Positions 51,115 to 59,083 of a stretch of DNA of 64,000 nucleotides are shown piece after piece; position 1 is the stretch's first letter, and every line of letters starts with the position of its first letter. The translations under genes and the position numbers were made by a program. The notes under the pieces are model-generated. The model was not told the origin of the DNA and made no database searches. It saw only the letters and a program-made list of their open reading frames with translations. The stretch comes from Streptomyces sp. NBC_01471 (GTDB lineage: Bacteria > Actinomycetota > Actinomycetes > Streptomycetales > Streptomycetaceae), in NCBI RefSeq assembly GCF_041438865.1, contig NZ_CP109450.1, positions 1,302,001 to 1,366,000 on the forward strand, given 5' to 3'.

Positions 51115-51545
51115 TGGCCGAACGCCATAACACGGCACCCGCCCCTCCACTGGTCTTGCGTGCTCTGGCAGTCCTCGCCCTGGCCCTTGCGGTCCCCGCT
51201 CATCGCCTGCCGCTGGTCTGGCTGATGCGGGCCACCAGGCTGCTGGCGCGCTTCCCGCCGGCGGACACCGCCTTCGCCCGAGAAGTACACCGGGCAGTGC
51301 TGGCTGTGCGCCCGGCGTGGTGGGGCGGACGACTCGCCTGCATGGAGGTGTCACTGGCCACCGTGATCGCCCTGAGGGTGTGCGGACACCGGGTCCACTG
51401 GGTACTCGGCGCCCGGGCGCTTCCCAACGAGGCACACGCCTGGGTCCAGGGAAAGGGCTACACGCTCGGGCTGGAGGAGGACGATCCGGTGCGCCCATGG
51501 GCCGCCGTTCTCATCACACCGGACATCACCCGCACAGGTGAATGA
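51105..51545 (+). CDS. Lasso leader peptidase (transglutaminase-like, B2)
   Basis: The product has 146 residues from ATG 51105 (ATG 51114 possible). The catalytic Cys lies in GGRLACMEVSLA and the His in NEAHAWVQGKGY, as in B2 cysteine proteases. The usual Asp after the His is not obvious, since the sequence runs QGKGYTLG. It cleaves the leader after T-R. Confidence 0.85.
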   Translation: MPLMAERHNTAPAPPLVLRALAVLALALAVPAHRLPLVWLMRATRLLARFPPADTAFAREVHRAVLAVRPAWWGGRLACMEVSLATVIALRVCGHRVHWVLGARALPNEAHAWVQGKGYTLGLEEDDPVRPWAAVLITPDITRTGE

Positions 51546-51648
51546 AGAGGCGTCATGTTGACGTTCGGGGCGTCTCACCTGCCCGATTGCGCGGCCGGGC
51601 AGGTAACTCGGCTGCACCCCAACGCAGATGTCCTCTACATCATGGGGG

Positions 51649-53541
51649 GTGACGACACCCGCACCCGCGACCGGCGCGCCGCCGGTCATGCGCCTCAAAG
51701 TAGATCCGCATCACACGACCGCTGCCTCGATCAGCACCTGGGCCATCGCCCGTCGGCTGCCCACCGCCCTGCGGTCGGCGGCCCGCCTGGGCTGGGCTGC
51801 CGACCGCAGAGCCCTGATCATGATGGGCTGCGCGCAGATCGCAACCGCACTCCTGGCGGCAGTCGCGCTCGCGGCGACCACCACGGTGGTCCAGCACGCA
51901 CTCGACATCCTCAACGCGTTCTCCGACGGCCGCCCCGTGAACGCACTGGCGAGCGCGGCCATCCCCTCTTTGGTCATCGTCACCGCCGCGCTCATCGGGC
52001 GTTCCCTCACCGATGCGACAGCTCAGGGGGCCGCCGCGCGGCTGGGGCCGAAGGCGGCGCGCGAGGCGGACATCCAGGTTCTCGCCGCCGCAGCCGCCGC
52101 CGAACTCTCGGCCTACGAACACCCCGGGTTCGAAGACAGCCTGGATGCGGCCGGACGCGGCGCTGAATCCTGCCAGGAGCTCCTTCAGGACGCTCAGAGC
52201 ATGGTGTCCGCGCTCGCGCAGATCGCCGCCGCCGCAACGGTCCTCTGCTCTCTTCACCCGGCGCTGCTCGGCCTTCTGGTCCTCGCCGCAGTGCCCCGTG
52301 GGATCGCAGCGGTGAAGGCCGCCCGCATCGAACACGCAGCCGCTCACGACACCCTCTCTGACAACCGGCTCCGCTCCACGCTGCGCAGCTACTCCACGAC
52401 GCGCAGCACGGCCGCGGAGATCCGCGCCTGCGGCATGGGGCCCTTCCTCTCCGAGCGGTACGGGCAGGTGTCCGATCGCCTGGAGAGCGAAGCACTGTCG
52501 GCCGCACTGCGCGCCCTGCGGGTCCGCCTCGGCGGGGACGCCGTCTCCAGCCTCGCGATGATCGCCGCATGGGCGATGCTCGGTGTTCTCGTCTCGGCCG
52601 GGAGCATCAACCTGGCCGCGGCCGGCACAGCCCTGTTCGCCATGCGTACGTCGAGCAGCACGCTGACGATGATGACGCGCGCCGGGGCCCGGCTGTTCCG
52701 CACCAGCCTGTTCCTCGACGACTGGTCCGCGTTCCTGCGCACCGCCCACGAACTGCGAACGCGCCGTGGCTCTGCCGAGGCGCCCGCAGGCGGCCCGACC
52801 GTCATCAGCGCCCGGAACATCTCATACACCTACCCGGGCACATCGCGCCCGGCACTCGCGGCCATCCACCTCGAACTGAAGAAGGGCGAAGTCATCGCCC
52901 TGGTGGGCGAGAACGGCTCCGGGAAAACAACCCTGGCACATCTCCTGACGGGGCTGTACCTGCCCGATCAGGGGCGGGTGGAATGGGACCAAGTCGACCT
53001 TGCCACCGCAGTCCCGGAGAGCGTGTGGCGGTCCGTAGCGATGGTGCCGCAGGACTATACGCGCTGGCCCCTGACCTGCCGAGAGAACATCACCCTGGGC
53101 ACACCAAGAGAAGAAGGCGACCCGGCTGTGCACCGGGCGGCCGAAGAAGCCGGGGCGGCGAGCGTCGTTGCGCAGCTCCCCGCAGGGCTGGACACGTCCC
53201 TGGCCCGATCGTGGTGGGGCGGTCACGACATCTCTGGCGGGCAGTGGCAGCGCATCGCCATCGCCCGAGCCTTTCACCGCGATGCTCCCGTGCTGGTCCT
53301 CGATGAGCCGACAGCAGCCCTTGACGCCCGTGCGGAGCACCAAGTTTTTTCCAGGCTTCGAGAGCTGTCAGCCGGCCGCACCGCTCTGTTCATCACGCAC
53401 CGGCTGGCCAACTCCCGCGTCGCCGATCGCGTTGTGGTGCTGAACAACGGCACGGTCGCGGAGGCCGGTACGTATGAGGAACTTCTCCACGCCGGAGGGC
53501 TTTTTGCCGAGCTGCACGCACTTCAGGAAGGCGAGAGTTGA
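51649..53541 (+). CDS. Lasso peptide ABC exporter (D)
   Basis: The product has 630 residues from GTG 51649 (ATG 51628 also possible). The N-terminal six-helix membrane domain (about 1-350) lies before an ATPase domain with Walker A GENGSGKTT, the signature ISGGQWQR and Walker B VLVLDEPT. This half-transporter acts as a dimer and exports the mature peptides, often giving self-immunity. A short frame from ATG 51555 overlaps its start; I could not identify it. Confidence 0.9.
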   Translation: MTTPAPATGAPPVMRLKVDPHHTTAASISTWAIARRLPTALRSAARLGWAADRRALIMMGCAQIATALLAAVALAATTTVVQHALDILNAFSDGRPVNALASAAIPSLVIVTAALIGRSLTDATAQGAAARLGPKAAREADIQVLAAAAAAELSAYEHPGFEDSLDAAGRGAESCQELLQDAQSMVSALAQIAAAATVLCSLHPALLGLLVLAAVPRGIAAVKAARIEHAAAHDTLSDNRLRSTLRSYSTTRSTAAEIRACGMGPFLSERYGQVSDRLESEALSAALRALRVRLGGDAVSSLAMIAAWAMLGVLVSAGSINLAAAGTALFAMRTSSSTLTMMTRAGARLFRTSLFLDDWSAFLRTAHELRTRRGSAEAPAGGPTVISARNISYTYPGTSRPALAAIHLELKKGEVIALVGENGSGKTTLAHLLTGLYLPDQGRVEWDQVDLATAVPESVWRSVAMVPQDYTRWPLTCRENITLGTPREEGDPAVHRAAEEAGAASVVAQLPAGLDTSLARSWWGGHDISGGQWQRIAIARAFHRDAPVLVLDEPTAALDARAEHQVFSRLRELSAGRTALFITHRLANSRVADRVVVLNNGTVAEAGTYEELLHAGGLFAELHALQEGES

Positions 53542-53542
53542 G

Positions 53543-53581
53543 GGCCCGTACCACCCGGGAGAGTGGTGAGCGGTACGGGCC
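53543..53581. terminator. Terminator after the exporter gene
   Basis: GGCCCGTACC and its complement GGTACGGGCC flank an inner ACCAC/GTGGT stem, two bases after the exporter stop. Confidence 0.7.
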
Positions 53582-53617
53582 TCCCGCACGGCGGACTCGG
53601 GGTCTCGCCGGGCGGGA

Positions 53618-53648
53618 ACCGGCCGCGTGCAGGGGTCACGCGGCCGGT
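53618..53648. terminator. Terminator of the convergent minus-strand operon
   Basis: ACCGGCCGCGTG (53618-53629) and its complement (53637-53648) with loop CAGGGGT lie just after the JmjC-like gene. A near-identical hairpin occurs at 55252. Confidence 0.7.
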
Positions 53649-53660
53649 GTCGGAGGCGGG

Positions 53661-54275
53661 TCAGGCCGACGCGGCGAGTGGTGCGTCGGTCACGGCTAGC
53701 ACCAAGTGCACCGAGCGGTCCGGTGTCGTCACCTCGTGCTTGACGCCCCGGGGAAGGAGCAGCACGTCGCCGGCCCGGGTCAGCACCTCACGCGGCTGAC
53801 CGTGCGGCTCCGGCCACAGCCGCCAGGACTTCGCCCCCCGCAGCTGCACGATCACCCCGTCCCACACGTCGTCATGCGCGCCGAAGTTGAGGTCTCCGGC
53901 ACTCGACTCGTACAGGGTGGCGACGACCCGGTGGCGGACCAGGCCCGCCAGGCGCAGCGCGACCAGGCTGTACCAACCGTCGGACCGGGCGTGGATGCTC
54001 TCGAAGACGCGGGTCCTCGGCCGCTCCGCGTAGGCAGATGTGACGGCCTCCTCACTCACCTCTCGGTGAAAGGCGGCTCCGTCCACCAGCGCCACCGTCT
54101 GACCGGGGGGTTTGTCCTCGACCGGGATCGGCAACGACGCGATCCACTGCTCGGGGAAGACGTGCGGCAGGTGGATGAGCTGCATGCCTGGCCCGGGAGT
54201 GCGGCGCGGCACGACCGCGGAGCTGAGGCGCGTGTAGATGGTGGAGGCCATCTCGCGCTGCGATGCGATATGCAC
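53661..54275 (-). CDS. JmjC/cupin-4-like Fe(II)/2-oxoglutarate oxygenase candidate
   Basis: The product has 204 residues from GTG 54275 with GGGAGGAAA upstream. The core has FGAHDDVWDGVIVQLRGAKS with a HxD-type pair, then GDVLLLPRGVKHEVT with the distal His. That is the iron-binding order of JmjC/cupin-4 proteins such as ribosomal oxygenases. It may hydroxylate a peptide or protein. It is the last gene of the minus-strand run and converges on the lasso exporter, so a tailoring role is conceivable but unproven. Confidence 0.6.
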   Translation of the reverse strand: MHIASQREMASTIYTRLSSAVVPRRTPGPGMQLIHLPHVFPEQWIASLPIPVEDKPPGQTVALVDGAAFHREVSEEAVTSAYAERPRTRVFESIHARSDGWYSLVALRLAGLVRHRVVATLYESSAGDLNFGAHDDVWDGVIVQLRGAKSWRLWPEPHGQPREVLTRAGDVLLLPRGVKHEVTTPDRSVHLVLAVTDAPLAASA

Positions 54276-54289
54276 AAGGCTTTCCTCCC

Positions 54290-54631
54290 TCAGACCACGT
54301 ACACGTGGCTCGTACGGACGCGGACGCAGTCGCTGGCCACGGGCATGGCGGCGTAGCGGCCGTATGCCTCGTCTGTGGGGTCGGTCACCTGGGTGGTGTG
54401 CAGCACGTCGTCAAGGGAGACGTCGCTGAGCTTGCGCGGACGCAGCTCCACGACGCCCCGTGCGGTGTCGACCTCCTGGACCAGCACCTCATCGTCAGCC
54501 ACCGGTACCCCGGAAGGCGCCAGAAGAAGCTGGAAGGCGGCCCCGGCGGGGTGGCCGTCGAGCATTGCCTTGAGGCGACCGAGCAGGTCCGCTTCCTGAG
54601 CCACCAAGGTGCCGTCGGCAAGGATCGTCAC
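54290..54631 (-). CDS. Duplicated small protein, copy 1
   Basis: The product has 113 residues. It matches the gene at 54782 at most positions to about residue 95 (TQVTDPTDEAYGRY), then differs in the tail, ending in RVRTSHVYVV. No known domain; a helix (LGRLKAMLDGHPAG) and short strands. It lies 14 bp upstream of the oxygenase gene. Confidence 0.75.
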   Translation of the reverse strand: MTILADGTLVAQEADLLGRLKAMLDGHPAGAAFQLLLAPSGVPVADDEVLVQEVDTARGVVELRPRKLSDVSLDDVLHTTQVTDPTDEAYGRYAAMPVASDCVRVRTSHVYVV

Positions 54632-54682
54632 GGAATCTATCTCCTCTTATAGCTGTGGACGTGGGGCCGGATGCCAGTCACC

Positions 54683-54733
54683 CGGTGGTGCTCGATGTGC
54701 GGTGGCACTCTGGGCCACCGCGTCCGCCCGGGA
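54683..54733 (+). repeat. Duplicated spacer, copy 1
   Basis: GGTGGTGCTCGATG followed by CCACCGCGTCCGCCCG recurs at 55190-55241. Each copy precedes one of the twin genes, so the duplication unit includes the gene and its 5' flank, about 450-500 bp. Confidence 0.75.
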
Positions 54734-54781
54734 AGCCAGACGGAGCTCTGCAACCTGCGGAATGCTCCGGGGCTGCCTCCC

Positions 54782-55147
54782 TCACATCACGTACAGGTGG
54801 CCCGCGCTCCCGTCGGGGCGATAGTGCGTGCGGCAGTCGCTGGCCATGGGCATGGCGACGTAGCGGCCGTATGCCTCGTCTGTGGGGTCGGTCACCTGGG
54901 TGGTGTGCAGCACGTCGTCAAGGGAGACGTCGCTGAGCTTGCGCGGACGCAGCTCCACGACGCGCCGGGCGGTGTCGATCTCCTGGACCAGGACCTCGTC
55001 GTCGGCCACCGATACCCCATTGGGGGCCAGGAGGAGCTGGAAGGCCCCACCGGCCGGGTGCCCGGCCAGCAGTTCCTTGAGACGGCCGAGCAGGTCGGCA
55101 TCCTGAGCTACCAAAGTCTCGTCGGCAAGGATCGTCACGGGGTTCAA
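54782..55147 (-). CDS. Duplicated small protein, copy 2
   Basis: The product has 121 residues. The conserved body ends with EAYGRYVAMPMASDC. The divergent tail, RTHYRPDGSAGHLYVM, is longer than in copy 1. A conserved body with a variable tail is unusual for housekeeping proteins. Function unknown. Confidence 0.75.
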   Translation of the reverse strand: MNPVTILADETLVAQDADLLGRLKELLAGHPAGGAFQLLLAPNGVSVADDEVLVQEIDTARRVVELRPRKLSDVSLDDVLHTTQVTDPTDEAYGRYVAMPMASDCRTHYRPDGSAGHLYVM

Positions 55148-55189
55148 TCTCCTCGAATTGCTATGGCCGTTGGCCGGGACCGTCCAACG

Positions 55190-55241
55190 GGGTGGTGCTC
55201 GATGCGCGGCGGCCTGGATGCCACCGCGTCCGCCCGGAAGC
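55190..55241 (+). repeat. Duplicated spacer, copy 2
   Basis: This is the second copy of the spacer described at 54683, in the same position relative to its gene. Confidence 0.75.
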
Positions 55242-55251
55242 GGAGCGGGGT

Positions 55252-55278
55252 CGGCCGTGTGCAGGGATCACACGGCCG
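55252..55278. terminator. 10-bp hairpin at the end of the 55268 gene
   Basis: CGGCCGTGTG (55252-55261) and its complement CACACGGCCG (55269-55278) with loop CAGGGAT. It is nearly the same sequence as the hairpin at 53618, differing at a few bases. Confidence 0.6.
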
Positions 55279-55930
55279 GAGCCAGTGGGAGTACAAGGTC
55301 GTCCAGGTCCACGACGGTGAAGGCCCGCAGGGTCCGCACGAGCTGGGAGGCGAGGAACCAGCGCAGCGCGGGGGCGCCGTACGGGACGGGGGTGTCGTCG
55401 CTTTCCAGGGCCTCAAGGCCGCTGTGGGTGTACGCGTACGGCGTCCCGATGACCCCGTACAGGGGAGCACTCTGCGCCAGGAACGCGATGTGCCCGTGAT
55501 CTGCGAGGTGATCACACCGTTTCGCGGACAGGCGCGCGTGCCGCAGGCAGACCGGAGGCTGAGCAGTGCGTACGGGGGCACCCGTCGCGGGCATGCCGTT
55601 CTGCGCGCTCTCCAGGAACAGGATGCCCTCGGGCCTACGGGCGTCCCCGACGCACACCTGACACCGCAGCCCGAGCATGGTCTCGCGCTGACGGGCAGGG
55701 TGGACGAGTCCCCACCGCGGGTCCCCGGCTGGCAACCCTTCCTCCCCGATCGACTGTGAGACGCGGCCCCAGAGCACGCCACGCACGTCACGGTCGTCCC
55801 TCGTCTCGTCCCAGTAGCCCAGGCGCGCAATGCCGGCGGAGCCGAACGTGGCTCGCAGGGAGAGGAAGACGTCCGCCTCCTCCCCGACGCGAGCGGTGAT
55901 GTATGGAACCGGGATCTTCTTCTCGTTCAC
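55268..55930 (-). CDS. Hypothetical protein with Cys/His cluster
   Basis: The product has 220 residues from GTG 55930, overlapping the stop of the DUF5999 gene. RWGLVHPARQRETMLGLRCQ leads into CQVCVGDARRPEG, and later CLRHARLSAKRC completes a likely zinc site. The C-terminal part is helical and hydrophobic. This gene pair is common in Streptomyces. Function unknown. Confidence 0.75.
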   Translation of the reverse strand: MNEKKIPVPYITARVGEEADVFLSLRATFGSAGIARLGYWDETRDDRDVRGVLWGRVSQSIGEEGLPAGDPRWGLVHPARQRETMLGLRCQVCVGDARRPEGILFLESAQNGMPATGAPVRTAQPPVCLRHARLSAKRCDHLADHGHIAFLAQSAPLYGVIGTPYAYTHSGLEALESDDTPVPYGAPALRWFLASQLVRTLRAFTVVDLDDLVLPLAPAV

Positions 55931-56127
55931 GCTGCTGCTCCGATCGCGTCGGCGGGGCGGTGCGGGGCGATGATCTTCCCGTTTGGCAGGATCTCGCCGG
56001 TGTCCTCGAAGCACAGGACGCCATTGCACAGCAGCGTCCACCCCATGACGTGGTCGCGGGCAACGGGTTCGGCCGCTTCGCGATCCGGCCTGACAGAGGC
56101 GGGGCAGGGGGGCTCATGCTGGCACAT
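55927..56127 (-). CDS. DUF5999-family small protein
   Basis: The product has 66 residues beginning MCQHEPPCPASVRPDREAAE and with GWTLLCNGVLCFEDTGEILP, the full DUF5999 signature. The family is a Cys-rich, Streptomyces-specific protein of unknown role. Confidence 0.85.
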   Translation of the reverse strand: MCQHEPPCPASVRPDREAAEPVARDHVMGWTLLCNGVLCFEDTGEILPNGKIIAPHRPADAIGAAA

Positions 56128-56246
56128 GCTGGTGACTCCTGGTCGATGGAGGGGGAGCCCTCTTCGGCGGTCCTACGGAGGCGCGGGGGAGCGGTGGTTG
56201 GCCGCCGAAGAGGGCGTTCGGGGGGCGTGCTGCGCGGCGGGTCTGG

Positions 56247-56531
56247 CTATCGCGGTGGTCGTCCAGCTGTGGATCCGGCCCTGCAGAGCGGCGAGGGCAT
56301 CCACCGCAGGCGCGGGTGTGGGAAGCGTCCCGGCCGCGAATGAAGTCGCTGACCATGAGGGCGAAGCAGATGCAGGACGCGCGGCAGGGGCCGCAGAGCA
56401 AGGCTGTTCTTCACGAGCCTGGTGTCCGCGAGGCGTGCTGCGTACACCTCGTAGTCATACGCATCGGCCGGGGAATCAATCAGCATGACGCCCACCGACG
56501 GGTGCTTGCGGGCGTTGGAGTCGTGCGTCAT
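56247..56531 (-). CDS. Small protein, N-terminus like DUF6302, possibly broken
   Basis: The frame has 94 residues from ATG 56531, overlapping the stop of the next upstream gene. The first 50 residues (VMLIDSPADAYDYEVYAARL, LADTRLVKNSLAL) look like DUF6302. The rest is Arg/Pro-rich and does not fit that family. No adjacent frame offers a better continuation, so a 3' change is suspected. Confidence 0.45.
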   Translation of the reverse strand: MTHDSNARKHPSVGVMLIDSPADAYDYEVYAARLADTRLVKNSLALRPLPRVLHLLRPHGQRLHSRPGRFPHPRLRWMPSPLCRAGSTAGRPPR

Positions 56532-57007
56532 GCACCCTCCCTGATGATCTGTGCCTCGATCAGCGCGTCGACCAGGTCGGACAGCGCGAAGGCCAAACGC
56601 CGGGCACGAGCCACGACCCCCCGCTGGCAGTCGGGAGCGTGTTCTTCCCGCACGGATTGGCCGCGCTCGATGAGCACCACCATGACCTTCGTGGGCGGGT
56701 CCTTCCGGTCGGCGCCGGCGATATCGCTGAGCCTGATCAGGTGGCCACACAGCCGGTCGACCAGCTCCACCGTCGGGGCCTCGGGCGCTGCGGTGCCCTC
56801 TGAGGTGCCTGCCTCCACGATGTAGCCGATGGCCGTGTCCAAGTCGGTAAAGATCGCCTCGACGTCGAGTGGGGTCCACGCTTTGACGGCTTCTAGGAGA
56901 CGCATCAAGCCGTCTGCGTCGAGCGGCGGTGTCCACCGGGCAGCCACGGGCCCGCCGCGGTGCGCGGAAACCACGTTGGCCTGCGGGGCCAGAACAGTGA
57001 GGGACAT
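56528..57007 (-). CDS. DUF6415-like helical protein
   Basis: The product has 159 residues. Its helical pattern (DGLMRLLEAVKAWTPLDVEA, LVDRLCGHLIRLSDIAG, ARRLAFALSDLVDALIEAQI) and size match the DUF6415 family found in Streptomyces regulatory or RiPP contexts. I am moderately sure of the family. Role unknown. Confidence 0.6.
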   Translation of the reverse strand: MSLTVLAPQANVVSAHRGGPVAARWTPPLDADGLMRLLEAVKAWTPLDVEAIFTDLDTAIGYIVEAGTSEGTAAPEAPTVELVDRLCGHLIRLSDIAGADRKDPPTKVMVVLIERGQSVREEHAPDCQRGVVARARRLAFALSDLVDALIEAQIIREGA

Positions 57008-57040
57008 CGGATCTCCAGATACGGCGCCAGCTGCGAGGGG

Positions 57041-57469
57041 TTAGGAACGCTCGGTTTCAGTTGGGGCTGCGATGAAGACCCAGACGTCTTTGCCGGCCGG
57101 GGTGATGGACACTGACATGTCGTTCGCCAGGGCGCGCACCAGCATCAGGCCGCGGCCCCCTTCGGCGAGCAGGCCTGCAGAGGCCGTGCGGGCAAGCGGA
57201 CAGCGGTCCTGATCACGAACGATTGCGGTCACACCGTCAGGAACCTGTTGAAGCAGCAGGCTGGCCATCCGGGCCCCGTTGCCATCTGCCGCTGTGTGCT
57301 GAATGACGTTGGTCAGCAGTTCATTGACCACAATCAGCAGTAGGTCGATGCTTCCGCTGGCGATGCGCCACAGGCACAGATGCGCTTGCACTATGTCCCG
57401 TACGGTGCCCAGATCTTCGGCACGGACGTCGAACGTCATGTCGAGTTGGCCGCCCACGCTTCTGGACAT
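57041..57469 (-). CDS. RsbW-like HATPase (anti-sigma factor type)
   Basis: The product has 142 residues if ATG 57469 is used (frame opens at 57598). The N-box is VNELLTNVIQHT, and the G1/G2 region includes VRDQDRCPLA and LLAEGGRGLMLVRAL. The GHKL fold fits Streptomyces RsbW-type anti-sigma or switch kinases. It is the first gene of the eight-gene minus-strand run and faces the XRE/TPR gene across 210 bp. Confidence 0.8.
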   Translation of the reverse strand: MSRSVGGQLDMTFDVRAEDLGTVRDIVQAHLCLWRIASGSIDLLLIVVNELLTNVIQHTAADGNGARMASLLLQQVPDGVTAIVRDQDRCPLARTASAGLLAEGGRGLMLVRALANDMSVSITPAGKDVWVFIAAPTETERS

Positions 57470-57679
57470 GGCTGGAATGGAAACGCCTTGCTCGCGTGTA
57501 TCGAGGAGAAGTTGCACCCTGTTCCTTCCGTTCCGCCGGAACCGCTTCAACAAGCTCCGGTTGCGGTGTGTACTGGAACCCAACTGATCAGCAACCATTC
57601 AGACAGAGCGCACCGATCGTGGGCAGTGCCTGATGCCGACAGCTCGAAATATCGGCATCAACGACTTCAGGGGCAGGGA

Positions 57680-59083
57680 ATGCCGCAGCCAATGAAAGAC
57701 CTCAACCCAGGGGCCTCGCCCCAGGAGTGGTTCGGGAACGAGCTGCGCGAGCTACGGAAAGCGGCGGGCTTATCCGCCGCAGCTCTGGGACGGTTAGTCC
57801 AGGTCAGCGACGACATGATCTTGGCGATTGAGAGAGGAAAGTACCCGAGCTGTCGCCGTGATGTGGCCCAACGGCTCGACGCCTATTTTGAGACCGGAGG
57901 GTTCTTCGACCGCGCTTGGCCGATGGTCTTCGGCAACCCCGATGCCGATAAAAGGCGGGCTGATGCCGATAAGCGCGCAGCGGGTAGGGGGGAAGAAACA
58001 GCTCAGGCGCGGGCAGGCCGCATCCTGGGCGGAGACGAACCATCTCCTCACTCCGGGAGCCATGAGCCAGTGAACCGACGCTCGTTCCTCCAAGTCAGCG
58101 GCCTAGCCGCCTTCGCCCCCATAGACCTCACGCAAGCCTTCGCCCCGTCTGGCCTCTCGCTCCCCGAGAGCGTCAGCCCCAGTCAGATCGACCAGGTGTT
58201 GGCAGCCGCCACCGCCATCAGCGGCATGGACAACAAGCTGGGCGGCGGCGGCATAGTCCGTGACGTGGCCGGCAGCGCGATGCAATGGTCCGCCGGGCTG
58301 CTGCAAGTGCGCTGCGCCGAGCACCTACGCGCCGACCTGTTCGCGGCCGTCTCACGGCTCGGTATCGTCGTCGGCGCATCGGCCTTCGACGCCTACCACC
58401 ACGACGAAGCCACCAAGACGTTCAAGTTCGCAGCCGACTGCGCCGAGGAGGCCGGAGACTGGCACCTGCGTGCCAAGACTTACTCCTTTCTCGCCCGGCA
58501 GGCCGTGTGGATCGGCGCGCCAGACGATGGCCTCACCTACGCCGAGAAGGGACTCGTACGGTCCGACCGCCTGACCGCCACGGAACAGGCGATGCTCCAC
58601 ACAGCACGCGCCCGCGCCTTCGGGAAGATGGGCAATGTCCGGGACACCATGGCCGCAGTCGGCGCTGCGGACGAAGCGTTCACGCGTGCCCGCCCATCCG
58701 AGGACCCCCCGTGGATGGCCTACTACGACGCAGCGCAGCACAACGGGGACACAGCCCACGCGCTATTCGACCTCGCCATCCTGGCGGGGCAGGACCCAGG
58801 TAGGGCAGCAGGCCGGTTCAACATGGCGGTCAAGGGGCACTCGGACTCCTTCAAACGGTCCCGCGCGATCTCCCGTACGAAGCTTGCCGCCCTGATGATG
58901 GCGAAAGGCGATCCGCGGCAGGCGGCGCTGATCGGGCACGACGCCTTGGACGAAGTCGGCCGGCTCACGTCCCGACGGGCGGCCGACGATCTTCGGCAGC
59001 TCGGGCACTTCGCAGCCAGGCACCAGAAGGTTCAGGAGGCGTCAGGCCTGCGGGAACGGATCACCGCTACGGTCCCAGCATGA
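57680..59083 (+). CDS. XRE/TPR regulator
   Basis: The product has 467 residues from ATG 57680 (AGGGGCAGGG upstream). Helix-turn-helix at about 15-75: WFGNELRELRKAAGLSAAAL, then GRLVQVSDDMILAIERGKYP. A linker follows, and at about 135-155 RRSFLQVSGLAAFAPIDL looks like a twin-Arg-like segment common in this family. The remaining 300 residues are TPR-like. Its stop overlaps the APH-like gene. Confidence 0.85.
   Translation: MPQPMKDLNPGASPQEWFGNELRELRKAAGLSAAALGRLVQVSDDMILAIERGKYPSCRRDVAQRLDAYFETGGFFDRAWPMVFGNPDADKRRADADKRAAGRGEETAQARAGRILGGDEPSPHSGSHEPVNRRSFLQVSGLAAFAPIDLTQAFAPSGLSLPESVSPSQIDQVLAAATAISGMDNKLGGGGIVRDVAGSAMQWSAGLLQVRCAEHLRADLFAAVSRLGIVVGASAFDAYHHDEATKTFKFAADCAEEAGDWHLRAKTYSFLARQAVWIGAPDDGLTYAEKGLVRSDRLTATEQAMLHTARARAFGKMGNVRDTMAAVGAADEAFTRARPSEDPPWMAYYDAAQHNGDTAHALFDLAILAGQDPGRAAGRFNMAVKGHSDSFKRSRAISRTKLAALMMAKGDPRQAALIGHDALDEVGRLTSRRAADDLRQLGHFAARHQKVQEASGLRERITATVPA

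Noticed and set aside
51555..51660. Short gene starting at ATG 51555 before the lasso exporter
   Set aside because: The first 30 residues look plausible, but the frame then turns low-complexity inside the exporter gene. No family or coupled stop was found.
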